Under the pieces are notes generated by a model. The model had not been told where the DNA came from, did no database searches, and worked only from the letters and a program-made list of their open reading frames with translations. Shown here one piece after another: positions 50,288 through 59,849 of a DNA stretch of 64,000 nucleotides; the first letter of the stretch is position 1; the number at the start of each line of letters is the position of its first letter. A program made the position numbers and the translations under genes. The DNA comes from Arcicella sp034931005 (GTDB lineage Bacteria; Bacteroidota; Bacteroidia; Cytophagales; Spirosomataceae). Location of the stretch: positions 1 through 64,000 of the forward strand of contig NZ_JAYGIN010000031.1 of NCBI RefSeq assembly GCF_034931005.1, given 5' to 3'.

Positions 50288-51577
50288 ATGGAAATTGCAA
50301 CGCTTATTACCGAAATTAATACCATCACTCGTGATATTAAAACCGCCTTCTCTCCTTTCATCACCGTCGGGCGAAATATTGCGGGTGTTGGTTCACTCTT
50401 TTGGGTATCGCTCAAAATGTGGCGTATCATGGCAACTGGTGAAGCTGATGGTTTAGCGACACACATGGAATCTTTGGTAAGACCATGCTTTTTGGCATTA
50501 ATGCTTATTTTTTACAATACTACACTCAGTTTATGTGATTTTTTGGTTTCTCCCATCGGAGCATCAACACAGGGTTGGGCGATTTCGTACATGGAAAAGA
50601 ATGATGCCTTAGAAAAGCAATACAAGGTGGATTTGGAGAAAGCCATTTTAGACAATCAAGAATCCGAAGCGGATAAATTAAAAAATGCCGACCCTAATAA
50701 CCCCAACGATGGAGCTGTTGATAAAGAACAAGGTGTAATGTATGAAGTAAAACAAGCGATTGCTGAGGGTTATGAAAGTATGGTATCCACTATGAAAAGT
50801 ATTTATTACAATGTAAAACTATTTACTTCTGTTTCTTGGTGGATTGGGATGCTGGTTGGGGTTTTAAACACGCTCATTAATATAGCTTTAAAAATCAGCT
50901 ATTTAGCCATATTAACCATGCAGAATATCAATTTAGCCATTTTGGTGGCATTTGGTCCAGTTGCCATTGGTCTTTCTATCTTTCATGCTTTTTCGGATAA
51001 TTGGAAGAATTTCTATGCCAATTATGTTGGAAAATTATTGTGGTTTCCAGTTGCTAATATGTGTCTGGCAATTGCTTACCGACTCAAAAACATTTCGGAT
51101 GAAAATTCCTACGAAGTCCTAATTGCATTTGCTAAAAACACTCATTTATTAGGCTCGATGGCATTGGGAGGCGTAGGAGCAATCAATAGTGGACTCGAAG
51201 CCTACGACACCATTCAAACTATCGACTGGACTCCAGTATTTCTTTCCATCGGAGTAACAATTATTGGCTGTTTTGCCGTTATGAAAACACCTTCTTTGGC
51301 ATCCTTAGTCATCAGTGGTGCTTCAGGTGGCATGACCAGCTCACCCATTTCAGGTTCTACTTTTGTGGCAGCCACCAGTTTTATGGCAATCAAATCAGCC
51401 CAAATGCTCAGTAAACCTTTAGCTGAGGCAGTGAAAGTCATGCAATCAGGAGCAAATAAGTCCTCTGCTACATCAGGAAATCATAATTCTAATCAGGGAG
51501 CTAATCCTAATTCTTTTGTGTATGGATTGGGAGGAAGTGGGCAAAATGCAGGTAATAAGGCTTCTAATCAAGTTTAA
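50288..51577 (+). CDS. traJ: TraJ, VirB6-like polytopic channel protein
   Basis: This 429-residue inner-membrane protein has at least five hydrophobic segments (for example LALMLIFYNTTLSLCDFLVS, WWIGMLVGVLNTLINIALKI, INLAILVAFGPVAIGLSIFH). The motif FGPVAIGLSIFHAFSDNW and the small-residue-rich C-terminus are typical of TraJ/TrbL proteins. It forms part of the translocation channel. Confidence 0.82.
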   Translation: MEIATLITEINTITRDIKTAFSPFITVGRNIAGVGSLFWVSLKMWRIMATGEADGLATHMESLVRPCFLALMLIFYNTTLSLCDFLVSPIGASTQGWAISYMEKNDALEKQYKVDLEKAILDNQESEADKLKNADPNNPNDGAVDKEQGVMYEVKQAIAEGYESMVSTMKSIYYNVKLFTSVSWWIGMLVGVLNTLINIALKISYLAILTMQNINLAILVAFGPVAIGLSIFHAFSDNWKNFYANYVGKLLWFPVANMCLAIAYRLKNISDENSYEVLIAFAKNTHLLGSMALGGVGAINSGLEAYDTIQTIDWTPVFLSIGVTIIGCFAVMKTPSLASLVISGASGGMTSSPISGSTFVAATSFMAIKSAQMLSKPLAEAVKVMQSGANKSSATSGNHNSNQGANPNSFVYGLGGSGQNAGNKASNQV

Positions 51578-51605
51578 TTCATCTCTACTTTAAATCAAAA
51601 CAATC

Positions 51606-52748
51606 ATGGCACAATTCAATGAAAAGGAGCATTTACAGAATACCATTGCTCTGGCGGAAGAACTAAGCAAGCTACTCAAAAATGCAGCTATCATCACTCA
51701 CGAAGGCTTTAAAGCAACGGGAGATTTAACGGAAATGGCAAAAAACCTAATGGCAGGGAAACGCTCTCCCCTACTAACCTTAGACGATTCGGAGTCTGCC
51801 AAACAAGGAAAATACCTTCTACTTTATGATGAACAGAAACCTCGCTTACATTTTATTGAAAAACAACAGCAACTCCAAATACCTCAGTCATTATCACCCC
51901 TAATCACTTCGGAAGATATGGAGAATTTGCAAAAATTTGGGACAATGAATCGGATTATTTACGTTGATGAAAAAGGTATCGCTACCCCAAAATATATTGC
52001 CCTTGATAAAGAAACAAATACTTTGGCAACCATGAACGCCAATCGACTTTCCATTTCCGATACCATACTCGGCGTATCACTGACGGATTCTCAAAAAGAA
52101 CAGCTTCGTCAAGGTTCTCCCATTATTTTAAAAGGTTTACAGTCAAAAGATGGAACTGAATCTTGGGATGCGGTTGTGAGTGTTGACGCACTATCTCGTG
52201 GGCTTTCTTTCAAAAAAATTGATTTATCCATCCCAAAAGAAATATTGGGAGTATCAATTAGTCCCGAACAACAACAAGCACTTAAAAACGGAGAATCTGT
52301 ACTGATTCAAGATATGATTTCTGCTAAAACGGGGAATGTTTTTTCGGCTCAGGTAAGCCTTACAGATGGTCACTTACAGATAAAACCCACTCCTGACGCT
52401 CCAAAGATACTTTTAGGAGTTTCTTTGAATAATGAACAAAGAGATATTTTAAGAAAAGGTGAACCGCTTTACATAGAAGGAATGACCAGCAAAGCAGGAA
52501 AACCATTCAATGCTGTCGTTTTTTTAGACTCTCAAAAAGGTTTACAATTTGATTTTAAAAATAAAAAAGAAGCAATTTCTATCAAACCAGAGCAAGAACT
52601 GAGTATTCCCGTTTTAGATGAATCAGCCTATGGTGGAAGGCTCAAAAAAACACCGTCCGTTGCTCTATCAAAGGAAAAAATTATTAAAAATGCAGTAGAA
52701 CAGACCAGTCAAAAAAATGAAACAAAACAAAAGAATCGGGGTCATTGA
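51606..52748 (+). CDS. DUF3945-repeat protein
   Basis: This 380-residue cytoplasmic protein contains three tandem DUF3945-like repeats beginning ILGVSLTDSQKEQLRQGSPI (about residue 155), ILGVSISPEQQQALKNGESV (about 213) and LLGVSLNNEQRDILRKGEPL (about 274). Each continues with a SK-(D/T)G...DAVV-type strand. DUF3945/DUF4099 proteins are frequent on Bacteroidota conjugative elements and are of unknown function. Its 3' end overlaps the next gene by 32 bp. Confidence 0.75.
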   Translation: MAQFNEKEHLQNTIALAEELSKLLKNAAIITHEGFKATGDLTEMAKNLMAGKRSPLLTLDDSESAKQGKYLLLYDEQKPRLHFIEKQQQLQIPQSLSPLITSEDMENLQKFGTMNRIIYVDEKGIATPKYIALDKETNTLATMNANRLSISDTILGVSLTDSQKEQLRQGSPIILKGLQSKDGTESWDAVVSVDALSRGLSFKKIDLSIPKEILGVSISPEQQQALKNGESVLIQDMISAKTGNVFSAQVSLTDGHLQIKPTPDAPKILLGVSLNNEQRDILRKGEPLYIEGMTSKAGKPFNAVVFLDSQKGLQFDFKNKKEAISIKPEQELSIPVLDESAYGGRLKKTPSVALSKEKIIKNAVEQTSQKNETKQKNRGH

Positions 52749-53730
52749 TGCTCTAAGAGGGTATTTTATTCTTTGGATTGGACTTTTTAATACCTTTGCA
52801 GTTTTTAATGCCTTACGTCCTACTCCTATCATTTCGCTAATTTTACTACTTTTTAATGATAAAGGCTGGTTTTGTTTGAGTATCATTTTTGGTTATGGCT
52901 TCGGGAAATTAATGCAAACGGATGCAAAGCACCATAACTCTTTTCCCAAAAGAATGGGAATTTTATTTCTTATTGGCATACTCAATAATTGTTTTTTCTA
53001 CGGAGATATTTTAAAAGAATTTGCCATCATCGGTTTACTACTATATTTCTCTCAAAAACCATTACGCAGTTCTCCTAAATTCATCATTTGTATTTTAACA
53101 ATTTGCACACTACTTTCCATCTATACAATTCCTCCAGATATACATAAAGTAGGGAACTTGATTAACTATTTGACCACCAATAATTTTATCTTCGATAATA
53201 TCAAGTATTGTTTCAGTCTCAATATTCATTCCCGCTATTTTGGAATAGTTTTTCATTTAGAAATGCTTTTGCTTGCGACATTGGGCTATTTAATGGCGGT
53301 ATCAAGATTCGGAAGTTTGATAATAACTCATCGTAGGAAACTTTTTAAGCTCTGCTTTTTCTTAGTTTTAGGTAGCTTAACCTATTTATTATCACCCATT
53401 TGGAAAAATTTAGTAGGACTAAATTTCTTTATCTACGTCTTATCGCTCTCAACCTGCTTTGTCATTGGCTTTAATTATTTGTATAAAAAATATACGTTCG
53501 TTGCTGGACAATTAGAAAATTTGGGACGAAGGTCGCTAACACTTTATCTCTGTCAAAACCTGTTCTTAGCAACGCTTTGGACGTTTGACAGTGTTTATTT
53601 ACACTCACATTACAATCAATTATTTTTTGTTTTTTGTATTGGACAAATCTTGTTGGTTTGGGGTACTAAATTTTTGACAGTTCAAGGTGTGGGTGGCGTG
53701 GAGTGGTTTTGGAGGAGATTGGTTGGTTAG
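52717..53730 (+). CDS. DUF418-like polytopic membrane protein
   Basis: This 337-residue protein starts RIGVIDALRGYFILWIGLFN and has about eight to ten hydrophobic segments (for example FIICILTICTLLSIYTI, LSTCFVIGFNYLY). The C-terminal NLGRRSLTLYLCQNLFLATL is the DUF418 pattern of acyltransferase-like membrane proteins. Such a gene is not a normal conjugation component, although it overlaps the DUF3945 gene and must be co-transcribed. It may modify surface or envelope lipids or glycans. Confidence 0.7.
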   Translation: MKQNKRIGVIDALRGYFILWIGLFNTFAVFNALRPTPIISLILLLFNDKGWFCLSIIFGYGFGKLMQTDAKHHNSFPKRMGILFLIGILNNCFFYGDILKEFAIIGLLLYFSQKPLRSSPKFIICILTICTLLSIYTIPPDIHKVGNLINYLTTNNFIFDNIKYCFSLNIHSRYFGIVFHLEMLLLATLGYLMAVSRFGSLIITHRRKLFKLCFFLVLGSLTYLLSPIWKNLVGLNFFIYVLSLSTCFVIGFNYLYKKYTFVAGQLENLGRRSLTLYLCQNLFLATLWTFDSVYLHSHYNQLFFVFCIGQILLVWGTKFLTVQGVGGVEWFWRRLVG

Positions 53731-53931
53731 TAGAATTTCGTTAAAAATATTATCATTCAATTATGTTGAATTTAGGATAATAAACAAAACAGATAATTCA
53801 ATTTTTGGCTATCAGTACACTTACATTATTTCTACCAAATTAAACAATAAATCATAAAATTTTCGAACCAAATTTGAGAATCTTTTTCTCCAAAATTGAA
53901 GAAGAACCAATTTTGCTACATTATATAATTA

Positions 53932-53982
53932 GACCAAAATATTTTCCTTAATTTTAGAAAAACTAAGGAAAATATTTTGGTC
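53932..53982. terminator. terminator between tra operon and mobilisation genes
   Basis: Perfect 19-bp arms 53932-53950 (GACCAAAATATTTTCCTTA) and 53964-53982 around 13 bases separate the convergent rightward tra operon and leftward coupling-protein gene. The remainder of 53731-54101 is AT-rich; I see no gene. Confidence 0.7.
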
Positions 53983-54101
53983 AAACAAATAAACTTACTA
54001 TACGGTAATCAACTGTTTGTCAATCAGATACACCAAAGAGTATCTAATAATCTCTCTCTGTCCTATTAGACGTAATTTAGTAGCATATATATTGAACACA
54101 C

Positions 54102-56507
54102 CTACTCATCCCACCCAAACTCACGCTCTTCTCGTCGCCAGTTCGATAAATTATCACTCAAAAAAACTTGGAAAAACTCTCGATAATGAGCCTGTAAATC
54201 TTGGCATTCGGTTGAGTTATAATCAAAATAGGTTTTCTTCTTTGGTTCTATCACACTATCATTGACTAAAAATGAACGGCTTTCTTCATCGCATAAAGCA
54301 ATTTTGGTGGATATATGTTGCTGGAAAAGCTCGTTCATAATTTCTAACTTATCCATAAACTTTTCGCCCTGCGGACTTAGCCCTTCATTACTCACATAAT
54401 GATTAATTGTCATGATATATTTTAGCATATTCTCTGCCAATACCTCCAAATTGATTTCTATTCCTTCCTTTTTTTGAAATTGATACCTGATTATTTCTAA
54501 GAATTGAAGTAATACTAAATCACTTTTTACCTTTTCATAATTTTGTCGAACAATGATTTGTACTCGTTGCTTTCGCTGCTCTTCTGTTTCATTTTCTTTT
54601 AACTCGAACGTCATATTCAATGCAGGAATCTCTTTGATGGGCATTTGGGTAGTTGGCGAAGCTTCATGAGCCAGAGCGTCAACTCTACCATGAAAACGCT
54701 TGAATTTTAAAGGAGCAGAGAAGTCATCTGAAATTGTGCCTACCATTTCTCCTTGTGATAAGTTTGCAATCGTTGAAACCGTTACCGCTTCATTTAATTG
54801 ATTAGAAATACTGTATGAAATTCCCTGTGCCGATAAACTTTCCGAAACTTGCTCTTGATTAATTTTCCCGATACATTCAGAAACCGTTTTAGCTAATTCA
54901 CCTCGAATCTGTCCTGTAACCACTGAGCCAACCATGTTGATTATCATATTCGCTTTTTCTTGCCCATACCGATGAACGAATTGTGAAGTATCTTGAATTC
55001 CTAAAATGCAGGCTACCTTGTTAGAGCGAGCCGTCGCAATGAGATTATTAATGGAATTAAAAGGAAGCGTTGGCAATTCATCAATAATAACTCCCAACGG
55101 CAATTGGTTCTTTTTATTGATGGTTTTCGTGAGTTTTCCATTTAATAATGAGAGCAATACTCCGTAAGTTTCTTCTCTATCGGGGTCGTTACCAATCACT
55201 AAGCAAGCTGGATTTTCAGGATTTGAAATGTTAATATTAAAATCTTCTCCTGTAAATACCCAGTAAATATTGGGGTCACTGAGCTGTCCCATTGGTATTT
55301 TCAATGAATCTACCTGCCCTTGTAATTGTTCAAATACTTCTTTATCAAAAGCACTCTGAAAGGTCGATGCGATATTTCTGACATAAGGGTCAGACATCAA
55401 TAAAGGAAATAACAATTCGTAAGGTCTTTGTAAAAGTTCAACCACGTGCGGCAAACTACAAAACTCTTGTCCGTATTGATTTGATTTTCGTTTGAGATAA
55501 TAAATACAAGCGGTCAGTAAGTTTTCTGCTGATTGGTCAAAGAATTTATTACCACCATCTCCGCCACCTTTTGACCCAGAAAGCCCTTCCATAATAAACT
55601 TAGCACTCTCTGTGGCATCCACTACTTCCAAAATTAAATTAGATGAAATGGGATTAATTCGATGCGTTTTCATGGGATTTTTCAAATCTATTTGGTAGTA
55701 TTTGGGAAACTTCTTCTTAGTTAAACGCTCCCATTGCTCAATACTCCCATATTCTTGCTTCAAAAGTTCTTTATAGTGCCAAAGTCCATTGAAAACCTCT
55801 AACGCCAACGTTGGAATCTTAAAATCATAAACATACAGACAAAAACCTTTATGTATCAATTGGTGAATTGCTAAATTGATTGTCCCAAATGACTTTCCAG
55901 AACCAGGTGAACCTGCCACTAAGATGGCACGAAAAGGATTAACAAAATTTAACCATCCACGATGCCATTTCCCTTCAAAGAAAAAATAATAGGGAATATT
56001 CACACTAAAAGGCGTTTCTATTTTCTCAATCATCTGTGGAAATGTTTCTTTCTCCCAGTTGAAAGTATCTACATTTGAAATCTGTACTACCTGCAAAAAC
56101 AGGACGATGTGACTGATGTAAAAATAATAGGCTACACACAAGAGACTTACATAAATATAAAATCCCCAATCGGTATAAGGCAAGAGATAAAAAATCAAAA
56201 TTGATAATACCACTAAGCATACGCCCAAAAGTGTATTTTTAACAATTACCTTCCTATCTAATTCTTTGTTCTTTCCTAATGGGGTCGTTATGGCATAAAT
56301 TAGAAGAATAATTACCGCCAAAACATTCACGAAGAGCGATGATTTTAACATCGGTAGTTTCTCGATGAGTGAAACATAGATGTGGTCTAAAAACTGAATT
56401 TTAAAATTGGCTCTTGATAAGGGATAATAATAAAAAAAGAGGTGAATAGGTACTAAACTAATGCCTAAAAACTTAATTAATTCGGCATTTTTACTTTGTT
56501 CGTTCAT
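54102..56507 (-). CDS. type IV coupling protein (VirD4/TraD-like)
   Basis: This 801-residue ATPase links the relaxosome to the secretion channel. N-terminal membrane helices lie at about residues 14-33, 55-75, 87-106 and 110-137. Walker A is LVAGSPGSGKSFGT (about 195-208) and Walker B-like LGVIIDELPTLPFNS (about 474-488), followed by ARSNKVACILGIQD. It is usually called MobC/TraG-like in Bacteroidota. It follows the relaxase gene in the leftward mob operon. Confidence 0.88.
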   Translation of the reverse strand: MNEQSKNAELIKFLGISLVPIHLFFYYYPLSRANFKIQFLDHIYVSLIEKLPMLKSSLFVNVLAVIILLIYAITTPLGKNKELDRKVIVKNTLLGVCLVVLSILIFYLLPYTDWGFYIYVSLLCVAYYFYISHIVLFLQVVQISNVDTFNWEKETFPQMIEKIETPFSVNIPYYFFFEGKWHRGWLNFVNPFRAILVAGSPGSGKSFGTINLAIHQLIHKGFCLYVYDFKIPTLALEVFNGLWHYKELLKQEYGSIEQWERLTKKKFPKYYQIDLKNPMKTHRINPISSNLILEVVDATESAKFIMEGLSGSKGGGDGGNKFFDQSAENLLTACIYYLKRKSNQYGQEFCSLPHVVELLQRPYELLFPLLMSDPYVRNIASTFQSAFDKEVFEQLQGQVDSLKIPMGQLSDPNIYWVFTGEDFNINISNPENPACLVIGNDPDREETYGVLLSLLNGKLTKTINKKNQLPLGVIIDELPTLPFNSINNLIATARSNKVACILGIQDTSQFVHRYGQEKANMIINMVGSVVTGQIRGELAKTVSECIGKINQEQVSESLSAQGISYSISNQLNEAVTVSTIANLSQGEMVGTISDDFSAPLKFKRFHGRVDALAHEASPTTQMPIKEIPALNMTFELKENETEEQRKQRVQIIVRQNYEKVKSDLVLLQFLEIIRYQFQKKEGIEINLEVLAENMLKYIMTINHYVSNEGLSPQGEKFMDKLEIMNELFQQHISTKIALCDEESRSFLVNDSVIEPKKKTYFDYNSTECQDLQAHYREFFQVFLSDNLSNWRREEREFGWDE

Positions 56508-56536
56508 GGTTTAGATTTATTTTAAATGTTAGGCTA

Positions 56537-57583
56537 TTATTTAAGGTAACGTCGTTTTCTTCTCCGAATCAGCGTGTCATCATCATCTTTTCCCCAGACT
56601 TTTCTTCGGGCAAAATCTTGATATGTTTCTGAAGGGTTTTGAATATAAATAGGTTGAATCTCCTCTGTTTCGGTGTTTACTTTAGACTCTTTTCTTAGTT
56701 CATTATCAGACTTACCAAATTCATCAGCGTTAATTTTCTCCTTTTTTCGTTGATAAGCAGGTATTTTTTTAGGATTCTTTCCATAACCAGTGTTTTGATT
56801 TTGGGTGTAATATTTCTCTTGACTTTCAGCAAATTGAATTTTACGATTCAAATAAAATACTGCTTCCAAATCATTTTTAAAATAGATTTTATCATCAATT
56901 TTCACACTTTCTCCATCAATACAGCATGTAGTTCCTGATTTTTCAGCGACTTTCTCCAAGTGTTTGAGATTACGAATTTTGTTAAATTGTTCCTGCTCTC
57001 TCAGAGCTAAAATGTCATCGTGCTGAACTCTTACCTCAAAAACGCCCTTAGATTGAGCCATATTCGACTGTTTCTCTGTCAAATGCAGTCTAAACTTCAA
57101 CCCAATAGCAATAGCTCTTTCACTGGCTTTTACCTTTTCTTTCCACTCAGGATAAATAGTTACATCATTTTGAACTCGATTAAACACTAAATGGACGTGT
57201 AAATTATCAGTATCACCATGAGAAATGGCAACATATTGCGTTTTATCAAGTTTAGCATCTTTGACGTACTGTTCACAGATTTTACCGATTTGCTCTTTAC
57301 TAAGCTTTGCAGTTTCATCCTGAGAAAAAGATAAAATATGTTCACCTACCAATCGAGATTTTCTATCGAAGCTTTCGTGTTGCTCACATTGGGATATAAT
57401 ATCATCTACTAATCTCGCTCGTCCTTTTTTATCTTCTTTACCAAAAGGAACTCGGATGTTATCGGAGAAAATAATAATCTCTGGCTTTTTATCAACCGAT
57501 TGTCTGTCTTTCAATCTGCCTTCAAAGAGGTAATTAAAAAGATTTTTGAATGATTTTCCCTTCTCACTTACGACTACTACCAT
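56537..57583 (-). CDS. mobB: relaxase/mobilisation nuclease (MOBP-like, MobB)
   Basis: This 348-residue protein nicks oriT and pilots the strand. The N-terminal domain contains the metal-binding triad region HGDTDNLHVHLVFNRV (about residues 146-161) and an early tyrosine-bearing helix KSFKNLFNYLFEGRL (about 9-23). A basic C-terminal part follows (RRKRRYLK end). The gene overlaps the accessory gene upstream by 20 bp, the usual relaxosome pair. Confidence 0.85.
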   Translation of the reverse strand: MVVVVSEKGKSFKNLFNYLFEGRLKDRQSVDKKPEIIIFSDNIRVPFGKEDKKGRARLVDDIISQCEQHESFDRKSRLVGEHILSFSQDETAKLSKEQIGKICEQYVKDAKLDKTQYVAISHGDTDNLHVHLVFNRVQNDVTIYPEWKEKVKASERAIAIGLKFRLHLTEKQSNMAQSKGVFEVRVQHDDILALREQEQFNKIRNLKHLEKVAEKSGTTCCIDGESVKIDDKIYFKNDLEAVFYLNRKIQFAESQEKYYTQNQNTGYGKNPKKIPAYQRKKEKINADEFGKSDNELRKESKVNTETEEIQPIYIQNPSETYQDFARRKVWGKDDDDTLIRRRKRRYLK

Positions 57584-57929
57584 TCTTATACGTTAGTAAA
57601 ATTTGGTCTATAACATCTAACTCTTCTGTTATTTTTCTAATCATCATAATTACACCTTCCCTGTGAGCCAATTTTAATAGTTGGTTCAAATTATTAGCAA
57701 TACCAATGAGCTGTCTTTTAGCATTTTGCTCTTCTTCGGAAAAAAGATTTGTCACTTTTCCTTGTAACGTCATCGAGCGAATGTATTGGGGAATTTTGAT
57801 TTTTAGAATAGCTGATTTAGTGGAAATTTCTTCAAATTCTGCTGGAGTAAACCGAACAGTGGATTTTTTGGAAAGTGTATATTTTTTGAGAGGTCTTCCA
57901 CCTTTGGATGGATAGGCTTGAGAGGTCAT
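57564..57929 (-). CDS. mobA: relaxosome accessory protein (MobA/MobC-like, ribbon-helix-helix)
   Basis: This 121-residue protein has an N-terminal strand-helix-helix (STVRFTPAEFEEISTKSAIL, KIPQYIRSMTLQG) typical of RHH DNA-binding accessory proteins, and a helical tail with LIGIANNLNQLLKLAH, the MobC-family signature. It would bind oriT just upstream of its own gene and recruit the relaxase. Confidence 0.8.
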   Translation of the reverse strand: MTSQAYPSKGGRPLKKYTLSKKSTVRFTPAEFEEISTKSAILKIKIPQYIRSMTLQGKVTNLFSEEEQNAKRQLIGIANNLNQLLKLAHREGVIMMIRKITEELDVIDQILLTYKNGSSRK

Positions 57930-58237
57930 TGGTCTTTTGGGTTTAGAATTAATTTGTTTTTATGTCTATGTCGGGTGCTTGCACTATAGGTTTTTGCCGT
58001 CAAAAACTCCATCTTGCTTCACTACTAAACGTAGCGAAAATATAATTTAGTATATACAAAATTAACAATTATTTTAATAATTAAACAGATTTGTCTAATT
58101 TTGATAAAAATTAATCCAACTATTAATTCAAGATGGTTGTCTGATGTTAATCTAATAATAATTTGATGTTAACATGATTATAACTGATATTCTAACATTA
58201 ATCTGATAATAATCTGACAATAATTTAAAGGCTGACT
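57930..58237. other. probable oriT region
   Basis: This 308-bp gap lies between the divergent mob genes and the small plasmid genes. It contains GTGCTTGCAC (57975-57984), then GTTTTTG (57990-57996) and CAAAAAC (58001-58007), a hairpin with a 4-base loop as found at nick regions. It ends with an AT-rich tract carrying repeated GATGTTAA/CTGATAATAATCTGA motifs (about 58143-58220). Position beside the relaxase pair makes oriT likely; the nick site cannot be assigned. Confidence 0.5.
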
Positions 58238-58600
58238 ATGTTGACTATTGAAGAAATAAAAAAAAGAAAGGCGGAAGGAAAACGAAAGTGGCGTTCCTCA
58301 TTACTACCTTATATCAAAGACAAATTCGACCAAAATCTGCCAGCTGAAGCGATTTGCAATTTTCTATTTGAAGCCTATGGTATAAAACTATCAAACGATA
58401 TTATATACCAAATCAAAGCAAAACATAATAAAGACATTCAGAACCAAAAGTTAACTTCTTCTCGAAAAGAGTTCATAAAAAGTGACAGTTCAGCAATATC
58501 AAAACAATCACTTGAGCCAAATACTGCTGAAAAAATCTATCAAAAAATATATGAATCACCTGTCAATAATAATGAATTTGACCTCGGCAAAGATTTTTAA
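58238..58600 (+). CDS. small basic plasmid protein, possible DNA-binding
   Basis: This 120-residue basic protein starts MLTIEEIKKRKAEGKRKWRS and contains a predicted helix-turn-helix-like stretch LPAEAICNFLFEAYGIKLSN followed by DIIYQIKAKHNKD. No family is recognised. It precedes a ParA-like ATPase by 27 bp and likely forms an operon with it. Confidence 0.6.
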   Translation: MLTIEEIKKRKAEGKRKWRSSLLPYIKDKFDQNLPAEAICNFLFEAYGIKLSNDIIYQIKAKHNKDIQNQKLTSSRKEFIKSDSSAISKQSLEPNTAEKIYQKIYESPVNNNEFDLGKDF

Positions 58601-58627
58601 ATTATCATTCTAAACTTAATTAAAACG

Positions 58628-59338
58628 ATGAAAAACGTTCATTTAATTCTCCAGTCGAAAGGTGGAGTGGGTAAATCATTGTTCACTTGGTTTATTGCAC
58701 AAGCTGAAAAGGAAACAAAAACTTCTTTTATTGATTTAGACGAATCTACCCAAACTTCCGCAAATCGTTTGGAATACATTGTCGGTAGCAATAGAATTAG
58801 GCACTTTCAAATCCTAAATGACTCTAAACGCTTGGAAAGAGAGAAAATAATCGCTCTTTTCGAGTCACTTTCAAAAGCACAGTCACCAACAATTTACATT
58901 GATTTCGGAGCATCGGAATCAGAAGAATTTAATAAATTACTCGCATTCGATATTCCAGCCGAAATCTTAAAGGAAGAATTAACACAACTCAATATTAATC
59001 TACAAATTATCATCATTTTGGCTGGAAGAGATGCTTTTGTTTCATGTTATCACTACTACGAAAAATTAACACAGCAAATTGGCGATGTATTTCCAACTCA
59101 AGTATTATTGAATGAAGGTACTTTTGGAAGTAAAGATGCCTTAGAAAACGTAAAACTTGAATTAGCGAATAACAGCATCACTTTCAAAAATTTCGGGAAT
59201 TTAGGAGATTCAGAATCAGGAAAAGATGTAATTAAGCTAATTACAGAAGGTAAATCGGATAACTCCCTAAATCTAATGGGTCGAATCACCTACAAAAAAG
59301 CAATTGAACAAATTAAATCAATTATCCACCATGATTGA
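58628..59338 (+). CDS. ParA/MinD-like P-loop ATPase
   Basis: This 236-residue protein has the deviant Walker A LQSKGGVGKSLFTW (about residues 8-21), FIDLDESTQTSANRL (about 35-49, where ParA has D-x-D-x-Q-x-N) and a Walker B-like TIYIDFGASES. It resembles the MobD/TraA ATPases next to mobilisation genes on Bacteroidota elements, distinct from the partition ParA at 62627-63598. Overlaps the next gene by 8 bp. Confidence 0.78.
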   Translation: MKNVHLILQSKGGVGKSLFTWFIAQAEKETKTSFIDLDESTQTSANRLEYIVGSNRIRHFQILNDSKRLEREKIIALFESLSKAQSPTIYIDFGASESEEFNKLLAFDIPAEILKEELTQLNINLQIIIILAGRDAFVSCYHYYEKLTQQIGDVFPTQVLLNEGTFGSKDALENVKLELANNSITFKNFGNLGDSESGKDVIKLITEGKSDNSLNLMGRITYKKAIEQIKSIIHHD

Positions 59339-59750
59339 CTTAAAAGAAGCTCGACATCAACTTTCTAAAGAATTTGACATAGCAGCTGAAGACTTAGATG
59401 AATCAGTTATTCCAATCTTGATTGGTATTAGCAAAGCATCAAAAACACTTCAAATACAAACAAATTTGATTGAGCAGTTATTGCTAAAGACTAAAAGTCC
59501 GATTTATTGTGATAAACCTAAAACGGCTTTATTAGTTGGCATTGGCAAATTTGGCAGTATATCGCTATCCGTTTCACTTTTCCTTTCTGTCTTCTGGATA
59601 GGCATAGTATATTTCAGGACTTATAATATGAAGACTCAGAGTTTAGAATATCTGTCAAATTTCGTGACTTATAACCCCCAAACGAACCAATACTTCATCA
59701 AAAAAGGGAATTATTACAAAGTAAAAACTGGAATTATTTTAAAAAAGTAA
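59331..59750 (+). CDS. small single-pass membrane protein
   Basis: This 139-residue protein starts MIDLKEARHQLSKEFDIAAE, with one transmembrane helix at about residues 73-94 (SISLSVSLFLSVFWIGIVYF) and a basic C-terminus. ATG 59331 overlaps the ATPase stop, indicating coupling. Family unknown; perhaps the membrane partner of the preceding ATPase. Confidence 0.6.
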   Translation: MIDLKEARHQLSKEFDIAAEDLDESVIPILIGISKASKTLQIQTNLIEQLLLKTKSPIYCDKPKTALLVGIGKFGSISLSVSLFLSVFWIGIVYFRTYNMKTQSLEYLSNFVTYNPQTNQYFIKKGNYYKVKTGIILKK

Positions 59751-59849
59751 GTTTGTGGTTATGATTCGACTTAATAAACTTTAGATTTTTATTCTGTCAA
59801 AATACTTAAAATAAAATTAACCAATTGATTATCAGCTAATTAAAATACT

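Noticed and set aside
53731..54101. Short frames in the AT-rich gap after the DUF418 gene
   Set aside because: None has a start, length or composition better than chance; the region is explained by a terminator.
54017..54265. Plus-strand open frame over the coupling-protein 3' end
   Set aside because: It is antisense to a clearly coding region and has no recognisable protein pattern.
59304..59330. Upstream start for the small membrane protein
   Set aside because: ATG 59331 overlapping the preceding stop is the more typical coupled start.
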